Assembly: GCA_023425615.1 (NCBI GenBank) | Contig: JAFACJ010000290.1 | Coordinates: forward strand, 1 to 5,275 | Source of the DNA: Actinomycetes bacterium | Lineage (GTDB): Bacteria; Actinomycetota; Actinomycetes; Streptosporangiales; Streptosporangiaceae | DNA: 5,275 nucleotides | Reading direction: 5' to 3' | Shown: positions 1-5,275 of the stretch, in pieces | Position numbering within the stretch: the first letter of the stretch is position 1 | How the letters are laid out: each line of letters opens with the position of its first letter | Notes under the pieces: generated by a model | The model's input: only the letters and a program-made list of their open reading frames with translations | Databases searched by the model: none | What the model was told of the DNA's origin: nothing | Position numbers and translations under genes: made by a program

Positions 1-1357
1 GGACGGCGGTGCGGATCTCACGCGGCCCGGCCGAGAAGAGCACGGCCCGCGGGGTGATCACCGGCTGCTCGGCGAGGTTGGCGATCTCCGCCCCGGTGCC
101 GTGGACCCAGGTGCGCGAGCGGGCGGACCCGAGCGTCGACCCGGCCAGCACGACGGTGCCGCCCGACCGTACCGCCGTGTACACGCCGGGCTCCTCGGTC
201 AGCCGCACGAGCCCGTCCGGCGAGTACTCCCAGACATGGATCTCGGTGGGCTCCTGCGAGCCGGTGAACAGCACCGACTCGCCCTGCACGTTCAGGACCG
301 AGCGGACCTGGAGGTCCTCGGGGGTGACCGGGGCGCCGCCGACGGTCAGCCGCCGCGCGTGGTCGTCGTCGAGGGTCCACACGAGGGCGCCGGAGGCGGT
401 GCGGGCCGGGACGCCGGGGACGATCTCCAGCCAGATGGAGTCGTGGTCGGCCTGCTCGACGGTGGTCTCCCCGAGGTGGGCGTCGGCCCGCAGGATCCGC
501 AGGGTGCGCTGGTCGCGGGTCTGCACCACGATCAGCGGGTCGCGCTCGCTCCAGGAGGCGGCGGCCAGGTAGGGGTACATGCCGCGGTCCCAGTCGACCG
601 CGGTCTTGCCGTCGCCCTCGGCGGTCACCAGGAACAGGGAGACGATCGCGTTGGCGGTGCCGGCCGCCGGGTAGGCGATCTCCTGGGCGGGCCGCCCCGG
701 GTTGGCGGGGTCGGCGATGTGCCAGCGCTGCACCGGTGTCTCATCGACCCGTGCCACCAGCAGGCTCTGCCCGTCGGGCGACCACCAGTAGCCGCGCATC
801 CTGCCCATCTCCTCGGCGGCGATGAACTCGGCGAGGCCGTAGGAGATCTGCGGGCTCTCCGGGCGCGCCACCACGGTGTCCGTGCCGGAGGCCAGTTCGA
901 TCACGTGCAGGGACCGTTCGGCGACATAGGCGACGCGGACGCCGCGCGGGTCCAGGCGCGGGTCGAAGACCGGTGTGACGGCGGGGAGCTGCCGTACGGA
1001 GCCGTCCCGCAGATCGACGAGGAAGAGCTGCCCGGCCAGCGCGAAGACAGCCTGGCGCACGGCCTGGTCGGTGGCGTAGCCGACGATGCCGCCCGCCGCC
1101 TCCCTGGCCCGCTCCCGGCGCGCCCGCTCCTCGGCGGGCAGGTCGCTCTCGTCGACGTCGAGCCGCGCCGGGTCGGCCAGCAGGGTCTCCTCGCCGGTGG
1201 CGGGGTCGAGCCGCCACAGGCAGGTGACCGGATCGGTTCCGCCCCTGCTGCGCAGGAAGACCACGGCCGAACCGTCGGGTGCGATCGTGATGCCGCGGGG
1301 CGCGCCCAGCGTGAAACGGCGGGTCCTGGCGCTCTGCCGGGGAAAGCTCATCTCCAT
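1..1357 (-). CDS. S9 family peptidase (dipeptidyl-peptidase IV-like, S9B), N-terminal part; truncated by window edge
   Basis: The frame is open from an ATG at 1357 to the left edge, giving 452 codons without a stop. Family members run to about 700 residues, so roughly the last third, the alpha/beta-hydrolase with its Ser-Asp-His triad, lies outside and catalysis cannot be checked here. What is visible is the beta-propeller domain. The diagnostic stretch is GLAEFIAAEEMGR (residues 174-186), then GYWWSPDG (189-196). E182-E183 correspond to the double-Glu motif that binds the substrate N-terminus in DPP-IV enzymes. Residues around 205-240 (VQRWHIADPANP, AYPAAGTANA) are also typical. A Glu/Arg-rich helix lies near residues 70-85. 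No signal peptide is evident (MEMSFPRQSARTRRF), so a cytosolic enzyme releasing N-terminal dipeptides is inferred. A second in-frame ATG at 1351 is possible, but 1357 fits the leaderless promoter. The gene is divergent from the LysR gene. Confidence 0.92.
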   Translation of the reverse strand, partial: MEMSFPRQSARTRRFTLGAPRGITIAPDGSAVVFLRSRGGTDPVTCLWRLDPATGEETLLADPARLDVDESDLPAEERARRERAREAAGGIVGYATDQAVRQAVFALAGQLFLVDLRDGSVRQLPAVTPVFDPRLDPRGVRVAYVAERSLHVIELASGTDTVVARPESPQISYGLAEFIAAEEMGRMRGYWWSPDGQSLLVARVDETPVQRWHIADPANPGRPAQEIAYPAAGTANAIVSLFLVTAEGDGKTAVDWDRGMYPYLAAASWSERDPLIVVQTRDQRTLRILRADAHLGETTVEQADHDSIWLEIVPGVPARTASGALVWTLDDDHARRLTVGGAPVTPEDLQVRSVLNVQGESVLFTGSQEPTEIHVWEYSPDGLVRLTEEPGVYTAVRSGGTVVLAGSTLGSARSRTWVHGTGAEIANLAEQPVITPRAVLFSAGPREIRTAV

Positions 1358-1363
1358 GGATCA

Positions 1364-1369
1364 AGCCTA
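1364..1369 (-). promoter_or_regulatory. candidate -10 element TAGGCT of a leaderless promoter for the S9 peptidase
   Basis: Reading the minus strand, TAGGCT (1369 to 1364) matches the actinobacterial TANNNT -10 pattern and is followed by six bases and then the ATG at 1357. This is the spacing expected if transcription begins on the A of the start codon. No Shine-Dalgarno-like purine run lies between it and the ATG, which agrees with a leaderless transcript. I see no convincing -35 hexamer 16-18 bp further upstream. Leaderless mRNAs with this geometry are well known in actinobacteria; their use here is inferred. Confidence 0.45.
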
Positions 1370-1373
1370 GGCC

Positions 1374-1460
1374 GCACCGCCGACACACGGGCAGGCGCCT
1401 GTGGATCGTCCGGCGCACCGCAGGACGCGCGCCTCTCCCCGTGGGCGACCGCGGCGGTGC
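1374..1460. repeat. three GCACCGC heptamers in the divergent promoter region (two direct, one inverted)
   Basis: GCACCGC occurs at 1374-1380 and 1415-1421, and as its reverse complement GCGGTGC at 1454-1460. Centre-to-centre spacings are 41 and 39 bp, close to four helical turns each. The outer copies extend to a perfect 9-bp inverted pair, GCACCGCCG (1374-1382) and CGGCGGTGC (1452-1460). The outer copies sit 16 bp upstream of the peptidase start and 23 bp upstream of the LysR start. Between them are a 10-bp palindrome CAGGCGCCTG (1392-1401) and an imperfect dyad CCTGTGG-N13-CCGCAGG (1398-1424). LysR-type proteins often bind several sites in such divergent regions and bend the DNA, so these could be operator half-sites. 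In DNA this GC-rich, chance is a real alternative. Confidence 0.35.
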
Positions 1461-1479
1461 CTCGGCGTGACCCGTGGGA

Positions 1480-1485
1480 CACAAT
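1480..1485 (+). promoter_or_regulatory. weak candidate -10 element CACAAT near the LysR start
   Basis: CACAAT matches TATAAT at four of six positions and stands out in GC-rich DNA. It overlaps the ATG at 1484 but lies 7 nt before an in-frame GTG at 1493. If it is a true -10, the LysR mRNA would be leaderless and start at the GTG. The competing evidence is a weak GGGA (1476-1479), 4 nt before the ATG at 1484. No clear -35 is visible. Confidence 0.2.
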
Positions 1486-2470
1486 GACGGATGTGCAGCT
1501 CCAGCAACTGGCCTATTTCGTCGCGGTGGCGGAGATCCGCCATTTCACGCAGGCGGCCGAGTCGCTGGGCGTCGCGCAGCCCTCGCTGTCCAAGCAGATC
1601 CGGACGCTGGAGGCGGAGCTGGGCGCCCCGCTGTTCAGCAGGGCGCGCGGCAACATCACCCTGACGCCCGCCGGGGAGATCCTGCTGCCGCTGGCCAAGC
1701 GGATCCTCGCCGACGTCGACACCGCCCGCCTGGAGGTGCGGGAGCTGGCCGGGCTGGTGCGCGGCCGGGTCAGGCTGGGCGCGACGCCGTCGCTGTGCGC
1801 CGGGCTGCTGGCCGACGTGCTGCGCCGCTTCCACGACTCCTTCCCCGGCATCAGCCTGATCGTCGAGGAGGGCGGCTCGCGGGACCTGGTCCGCGAGCTG
1901 ACCCGCGGCTCCCTCGACCTGGCGCTGGTGATCCTGCCGCTGTCGGAGGACACGCCGCTGGTGACCACCCCGATCCTGCGCGAGCACTTGGTCGTGGCGA
2001 TGCCGTCCGAGCAGCGTTCGCGGCGCTCCCCGATGACCATCTCCGATCTGCGCGACCGCGACCTGGTGATGTTCCGCTCCGGTTACGACCTGCGCGACTC
2101 CACCATCGCCGCCTGCCGCCAGGCCGGGTTCGAGCCGCGCTTCGCGGTGGAGGGCGGTGAGATGGACGCGGTGCTGCGGTTCGTGGAGGCGGGTCTTGGC
2201 ATCGCGGTGGTGCCGAGCATGGTGCTGGCGGGGCGGCCGAGGCTGCGCGGAGTGCCGCTGACCCTGGGGGAGGGCCTGGCGGGTGGCGCGTCCACGACCC
2301 GCCGCGAGCTGCCGCCCCCGCCGGGCCTGCAACGCACGATCGCGATCGCGCACCGCAAGGACGTCTCCCCCACGCACGCCGCCCGTGCCTTCCGGGAGAC
2401 CCTGGGCGACTTCCTGGCCGAGGCCGATCGCGAGGACACCCTCCCCTCGGGCGTCCAGTACCTGGCCTGA
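1484..2470 (+). CDS. LysR-type transcriptional regulator (LTTR)
   Basis: This is a complete 328-residue protein, near the usual LTTR size (about 300). The N-terminal winged helix-turn-helix spans about residues 5-64: LQQLAYFVAVAE (6-17), the recognition helix in AQPSLSKQIRTLE (31-43), then LGAPLFSR and LTPAGE in the wing. A linker helix (about 66-92) leads to a periplasmic-binding-protein-like effector domain starting at GRVRLGATPS (94-103), with DLALVILPL and GLGIAVVPSM further on. It should act as a tetramer whose DNA binding responds to a small ligand; the ligand cannot be read from sequence. The start is uncertain: ATG 1484 has only GGGA at 4 nt spacing, while GTG 1493 would give MQLQQL, the usual LTTR beginning. 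An unusual Gly/Pro-rich stretch occupies residues 261-281. The divergent S9 peptidase is its likeliest target, and autorepression is typical of the family. Confidence 0.93.
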   Translation: MTDVQLQQLAYFVAVAEIRHFTQAAESLGVAQPSLSKQIRTLEAELGAPLFSRARGNITLTPAGEILLPLAKRILADVDTARLEVRELAGLVRGRVRLGATPSLCAGLLADVLRRFHDSFPGISLIVEEGGSRDLVRELTRGSLDLALVILPLSEDTPLVTTPILREHLVVAMPSEQRSRRSPMTISDLRDRDLVMFRSGYDLRDSTIAACRQAGFEPRFAVEGGEMDAVLRFVEAGLGIAVVPSMVLAGRPRLRGVPLTLGEGLAGGASTTRRELPPPPGLQRTIAIAHRKDVSPTHAARAFRETLGDFLAEADREDTLPSGVQYLA

Positions 2471-2485
2471 GAGGGGGTGCTCGCG

Positions 2486-2499
2486 GGCCCCTGAGGGCC
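2486..2499. terminator. weak hairpin at the convergent junction, possible bidirectional terminator
   Basis: GGCCC (2486-2490), loop CTGA, GGGCC (2495-2499) forms a 5-bp all-GC stem 16 bp after the LysR stop and 26 bp after the ABC stop on the other strand. GCT (2480-2482) and AGC (2503-2505) could add an outer 3 bp across a 4x4 internal loop. There is no T-tract on either strand, so it is not a canonical intrinsic terminator, although many actinobacterial terminators also lack one. The position between convergent genes is the main support. Confidence 0.3.
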
Positions 2500-2535
2500 G
2501 ATCAGCCGCTGTGGCCGGGGCCGGTCAGCCGCCGT
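2496..2535. repeat. imperfect 17-bp direct repeat spanning the end of the ABC gene
   Basis: GGCCGATCAGCCGCTGT (2496-2512) and GGCCGGTCAGCCGCCGT (2519-2535) agree at 15 of 17 positions with a 23-bp period. The right copy contains the last codons and TGA stop of the downstream ABC subunit (TCA at 2525-2527). The left copy carries the same TCA in another frame, outside the gene. This looks like a small local duplication of the gene end that has since diverged. Chance similarity in GC-rich DNA cannot be excluded. Confidence 0.4.
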
Positions 2536-4216
2536 TCCAGACGCGCCACAGCGCGGCGTAGGAGCCGGACAGGGCCAGCAGTTCCTCGTGGGTGCCCAGT
2601 TCGGTGATCCGCCCGTTCTCGACGACGGCGACGCGGTCGGCGTCGTGCGCGGTGTGCAGCCGGTGGGCGATCGCCACGACCGTCCTGCCCTCCAGCACCG
2701 CGCCGAGGGAGCGTTCGAGCTCGCGGGCGGCGCGCGGGTCCAGCAGCGAGGTCGCCTCGTCCAGCACCAGGGTGTGCGGGTCGGCCAGCACCAGCCGGGC
2801 CAGCGCGAGCTGCTGCGCCTGCGCGGGGGACAGGACGGCGCCTCCGGAGCCGACGACGGCGGCGAGGCCGGGCCCCGACCAGTCGACGGCGGCCAGCGCG
2901 GAGCGCAGTTCGGCGTCGTCGGCCTGCCGTACCAGGGTGAGGTTCTCGCGCAGGGTGCCGCGGAAGACGTGGTGCTCCTGGGTGACGAGCGCGATCCGGT
3001 GGCGCAGCTCCTCCAGCGGTACCTCGCTCAGCGGCACCGAGTCCAGGGTCACCGATCCGGCGCGCGGCGCGTCGATCCCGGCCAGCAGCCGCCCGAGCGT
3101 CGACTTGCCGGCGCCTGACGGCCCGACGACGGCCAGCCGCTCCCCGGGCTTGAGGTCGAGGCTGACCCCGTGCAGGACGTCGCGGGTTCCGTAGGAGTAG
3201 CGGACGTCCTGCGCCGACAGCTCCACGCCGTCGGGGAGCCGTCCGCCTTCGCGTTCGCCGGTGGGGCCGGAGACGCCCAGCAGCCGCGCCAGCGAGGCGC
3301 CGCCGACCTGGAGCTCGTCGAGCTGGGAGAGCAGCATCTCCATCGGGTGCGCGAGCTGCTGCACGTACAGGGTCGCGGCGGTCACCTGGGCGAGGGAGGC
3401 GTGCCCGTGGAGGTAGAGCCATCCGCCGAACAGGAGGGTCAGTCCGGCGGGCAGCACGTACCCCAGTTCCAGGGTGGGGTACCACACGGTGCGCAGCCGC
3501 AGGGAGAGGCGTTCGGCCGCGTAGCTGTGCGCGATCTGCGCGTCGGCGTGCGCGCGGCGCGCGTCCTGGCGGCCGAGCGCGGCCACGGTGCGGGCGCCCT
3601 CGACCGTCTCGGTGAGCCCGTCGGTGATCTCCGCCCAGGTGGCGTTCTCCCACAGGTAGGCGTCGCGGGCGTGCTTGAGGTACCAGCGGGTGCTGAGCCA
3701 CAGCATCGGCACGACCAGCAGGACGGGCAGCAGCAGCAAGGGGCCGGTCAGCGCGATCGCGCCCAGGGTGAGGCAGCCGATGACCAGGGCGATCATGACG
3801 TCGGGCATGGAGTGGCGCACCGAGCGGCTGAGGGTGTCGACGTCGCGGGTGGTGCGGGAGAGCAGGTCGCCGGTCCCGGCGCGCTCCACGGTCGCCAGCG
3901 GCAGCCGCAGCACCCTGGCGACGAACTCCTCGCGCAGTTCGGCCAGCACCTGCTCGCCCAGCCGCGCGGAGGAGGCGAACGCCTGCCGGGTGAGCGCGGC
4001 CTCCAGCAGCACGAACACGGCGATGGCCGCGGCGGTCTGGTCGATCCGCCGCCCCGGGTGCTCCACCAGCCGCCCCAGCAGCCAGGGTGTGACGAGGCCG
4101 CAGGCGGCGGCGAGACCGTGCAGGGCGACGGTCCCCGCCAGCGCCCGGGGATGGCGCAGCATCAGCCGCCTGGCGTAGGACTTCACCTCGGCGGCGGAGG
4201 CAACGGGCAGTCGCAT
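2525..4216 (-). CDS. ABC exporter half-transporter (TMD-NBD fusion), subunit with intact Walker motifs and degenerate signature
   Basis: This 563-residue protein has the type IV (ABCB-like) exporter layout. Membrane segments lie at about 26-48, 61-75, 140-156, 158-175, 251-269 and 275-298. GTGDLLSRTTRDVD (114-127) is the conserved segment of the first cytoplasmic loop. The ATPase domain has A-loop tyrosines Y340/Y342, Walker A GPSGAGKST (365-373, K371), Q-loop Q413, Walker B LVLDEATS with D486 and catalytic E487, D-loop SLLD (490-493) and switch H518 in AIAHRL. The signature is LSPAQ (462-466) rather than LSGGQ. It should hydrolyse ATP only with a partner that supplies a good signature, and the upstream gene does. 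The start at 4216 is supported by GAGGAG with 6-nt spacing, and the upstream stop is 3 bp away. The substrate is unknown; drugs, lipids or peptides are typical of the family. Confidence 0.95.
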   Translation of the reverse strand: MRLPVASAAEVKSYARRLMLRHPRALAGTVALHGLAAACGLVTPWLLGRLVEHPGRRIDQTAAAIAVFVLLEAALTRQAFASSARLGEQVLAELREEFVARVLRLPLATVERAGTGDLLSRTTRDVDTLSRSVRHSMPDVMIALVIGCLTLGAIALTGPLLLLPVLLVVPMLWLSTRWYLKHARDAYLWENATWAEITDGLTETVEGARTVAALGRQDARRAHADAQIAHSYAAERLSLRLRTVWYPTLELGYVLPAGLTLLFGGWLYLHGHASLAQVTAATLYVQQLAHPMEMLLSQLDELQVGGASLARLLGVSGPTGEREGGRLPDGVELSAQDVRYSYGTRDVLHGVSLDLKPGERLAVVGPSGAGKSTLGRLLAGIDAPRAGSVTLDSVPLSEVPLEELRHRIALVTQEHHVFRGTLRENLTLVRQADDAELRSALAAVDWSGPGLAAVVGSGGAVLSPAQAQQLALARLVLADPHTLVLDEATSLLDPRAARELERSLGAVLEGRTVVAIAHRLHTAHDADRVAVVENGRITELGTHEELLALSGSYAALWRVWNGG

Positions 4217-4219
4217 GCT

Positions 4220-5275
4220 CTACTCCTCGGGTCCGGCGGCCGGTACGGCTCCCGCCCGCTCCTCGGGCCCGGACCGCCGGGTGACGGCGGCGCGGTAGGC
4301 GGGCACCGCCGCGAGCAGGTCGCGGTGCCGCCCCTCGGCCGCGCCCTCGCCTTCCGCCGTCCATATGACGTGGTCGGCGCGGTCCAGCAGCAGGGGGCTG
4401 GAGGTGAACACGACGGTGGTGCGCCCCGCCCGCCGCTCACCGAGCCGCGCGGCGATCCCGGCCTCGGTGTGGGCGTCGACGGCGCTGGTCGGCTCGACGA
4501 GGATCAGCACCTCGGGGTCGGCGGCCAGCGCCCGCGCGAGCTTGACCCGCTGCTGCTGGCCGCCGGAGAACTCCCTGCCCCCCTCGGCCACGAACCCGTC
4601 GAGGCCGACGGCCTCCACGATGTCCTCGGCGCACGCGGCACGGACCGCCGCCCGCAGTTCGGGCTCCCGCGCCTCGGGCGAGATCTCGGTGCCGAGGGCG
4701 CCGGTGAACAGCCGGTCCTCGTTGCGCGCGACGAGGATCCGCCGCCGCAGCCCCGCCAGTTCCGCCAGCGGGACACCGCCGTAGCGGACGTCGGCGTCGG
4801 TGTAGCCGCCCAGCCTGTCGGCCAGTTCGCCGCCGCGGTCCCCGGCGACGACGGCGGTGAGCGTCCCCGGCCTGATCCGCACCCCGGACGTGGCGTCGAG
4901 GAGTTCCGCGCCGTCGGGTTCGCGGGTGCCGTCGCCGGGGTGCTCGGGTTTCAGGCCGAGGACGCGGATGACGCGGCCGGCGGCGACGTGGGCCTTGGTG
5001 TAGGTCTCGGCGGTCTCGGTGAGCGTCCACAGGGGGCCGACGAGGAAGGCGGTGTAGCCGTAGAAGGCGACGAGCTGCCCGGCGCTGATCACCCCGTCCG
5101 CGGCGTACCTGGCGCCCAGCCAGGTGACGCCGACGACGAGGAGGCCGGGCAGCAGCACGGCCGCGCCCTGGAGCGCGGCGTCGGCGGTCCCGGCGCGCTC
5201 CCCCGCCTGCCTGAGCTCCTGGGATCCGGCGCGGAACCGGCGCTCGAACGGCTCCTCGCCGCCCAGGCCGCGCAG
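4220..5275 (-). CDS. ABC exporter half-transporter (TMD-NBD fusion), subunit with degenerate ATP-binding motifs; N-terminus beyond window edge
   Basis: The frame is open from the right edge to a TAG at 4220-4222, with 351 residues visible; about 230-260 N-terminal residues are probably missing. It opens in the cytoplasmic loop (LRGLGGEEPFERRFRAGSQE), followed by membrane segments at about residues 38-54 and 63-85. The ATPase domain keeps a canonical signature, FSGGQQQR (236-243). At the Walker A position it reads GDRGGEL (145-151), with no P-loop lysine. The Q-loop has ARNEDRLF (183-190) without Gln, and Walker B is LILVEPTS with V260 in place of Asp but E261 kept. The switch-His position is Ser (about S293, in FTSSPL). 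No A-loop aromatic is evident. It is therefore unlikely to bind ATP itself but can lend its signature to the partner encoded just downstream. The reading frame is intact, so this is specialisation rather than decay. The C-terminal tail is Gly/Pro/Glu-rich. Confidence 0.93.
   Translation of the reverse strand: MRGLGGEEPFERRFRAGSQELRQAGERAGTADAALQGAAVLLPGLLVVGVTWLGARYAADGVISAGQLVAFYGYTAFLVGPLWTLTETAETYTKAHVAAGRVIRVLGLKPEHPGDGTREPDGAELLDATSGVRIRPGTLTAVVAGDRGGELADRLGGYTDADVRYGGVPLAELAGLRRRILVARNEDRLFTGALGTEISPEAREPELRAAVRAACAEDIVEAVGLDGFVAEGGREFSGGQQQRVKLARALAADPEVLILVEPTSAVDAHTEAGIAARLGERRAGRTTVVFTSSPLLLDRADHVIWTAEGEGAAEGRHRDLLAAVPAYRAAVTRRSGPEERAGAVPAAGPEE
4223..4228 (-). promoter_or_regulatory. 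Shine-Dalgarno GAGGAG of the downstream ABC subunit, inside the upstream gene
   Basis: On the minus strand GAGGAG is followed by six bases and the ATG at 4216. The same six bases encode the last two residues (Glu-Glu) of the upstream subunit, immediately before its TAG. Ribosomes finishing the first subunit therefore stop next to the start of the second, which favours translational coupling and near-equal amounts of the two halves. Confidence 0.8.

Noticed and set aside
101..1483. The LysR reading frame stays open far upstream, to an ATG at 101, which would give a 789-residue protein.
   Set aside because: The extra 461 residues are Gly/Arg/Asp-rich with no recognisable domain, and they lie antisense to the well-supported S9 peptidase. 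GC-rich codon bias keeps antisense frames open. The true LysR start is at 1484 or 1493, where the helix-turn-helix begins.
741..1484. 247-residue minus-strand frame across the S9 peptidase start and the intergenic region.
   Set aside because: It is Arg/Pro-rich with no domain, and is a frame shadow of the peptidase, whose own frame has clear DPP-IV propeller motifs.
2337..2348. Perfect 12-bp palindrome CGATCGCGATCG; a similar GCGCGATCGCGC occurs at 3751-3762.
   Set aside because: Both lie inside coding sequence for Ala-Ile-Ala runs (conserved strand or membrane segment), where GC-biased codons GCG-ATC-GCG create the palindrome automatically.
1367..2377. 336-residue minus-strand frame antisense to the LysR gene.
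   Set aside because: Its Gln/Arg/His-rich composition reflects complementary codons of the LysR gene, with no motif and no ribosome binding site.
2502..4364. 620-residue open frame on the minus strand overlapping both ABC genes.
   Set aside because: The product is an Arg/Ala/Gly-rich low-complexity string without motifs. The 563-residue frame in the same region carries all the ABC transporter motifs.
4823..4843. Possibility that the upstream ABC gene is a decaying pseudogene because Walker A is lost.
   Set aside because: The frame is intact over 351 codons, codon bias is normal, the signature motif is canonical and the partner's defect is complementary. All of this points to a maintained, specialised subunit.
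5156..5158. GTG at 5158 (minus strand) as the start of the upstream ABC subunit.
   Set aside because: The frame continues upstream to the window edge with sequence typical of the exporter's cytoplasmic loop (GGEEPFERRFRAGSQELRQAG). Starting at 5158 would remove most of the membrane domain, so the real start is outside.

Overview
The window is very GC-rich, gene-dense DNA with strongly G/C-biased third codon positions and no TTA codon that I could see in the four real genes. Together with the protein types (a cytosolic DPP-IV-like S9 peptidase, a LysR regulator of a kind common in actinomycetes, and a paired heterodimeric ABC exporter), this points to a high-GC actinomycete such as Streptomyces, Streptosporangium or a relative. 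I cannot name the genus from sequence alone. No mobile element, CRISPR array, tRNA or rRNA is visible.

Layout. (1) Positions 1357 down to 1, minus strand: the N-terminal 452 codons of an S9B (dipeptidyl-peptidase IV-like) serine peptidase. The beta-propeller part is inside; the catalytic hydrolase domain lies beyond the left edge. (2) 1358-1483: a 126-bp divergent intergenic region. It holds a candidate leaderless promoter for the peptidase and three copies of a GCACCGC heptamer about 40 bp apart, the last one inverted. (3) 1484-2470, plus strand: a complete LysR-type transcriptional regulator, divergent from the peptidase and so its most likely regulator. (4) 2471-2524: a short convergent junction with a weak hairpin and part of a 23-bp-period imperfect direct repeat. 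(5) 5275 down to 2525, minus strand: two half-size ABC exporter subunits in one operon. The upstream one is cut by the right edge. The downstream one starts 3 bp after the upstream stop, and its Shine-Dalgarno is built into the upstream gene's last two Glu codons.

How the genes work together. The left half looks like a regulator-target pair (LysR and peptidase). The right half is an independent operon for a heterodimeric exporter. The exporter is the most interesting item. The downstream subunit has intact Walker A, Walker B and H-loop but a damaged signature (LSPAQ). The upstream subunit has an intact signature (FSGGQ) but has lost the Walker A lysine, the Walker B aspartate and the switch histidine. 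The losses are complementary, so the dimer should form one complete ATP site and one site defective on both faces. Everything here belongs to recognisable families; I see no wholly new system.
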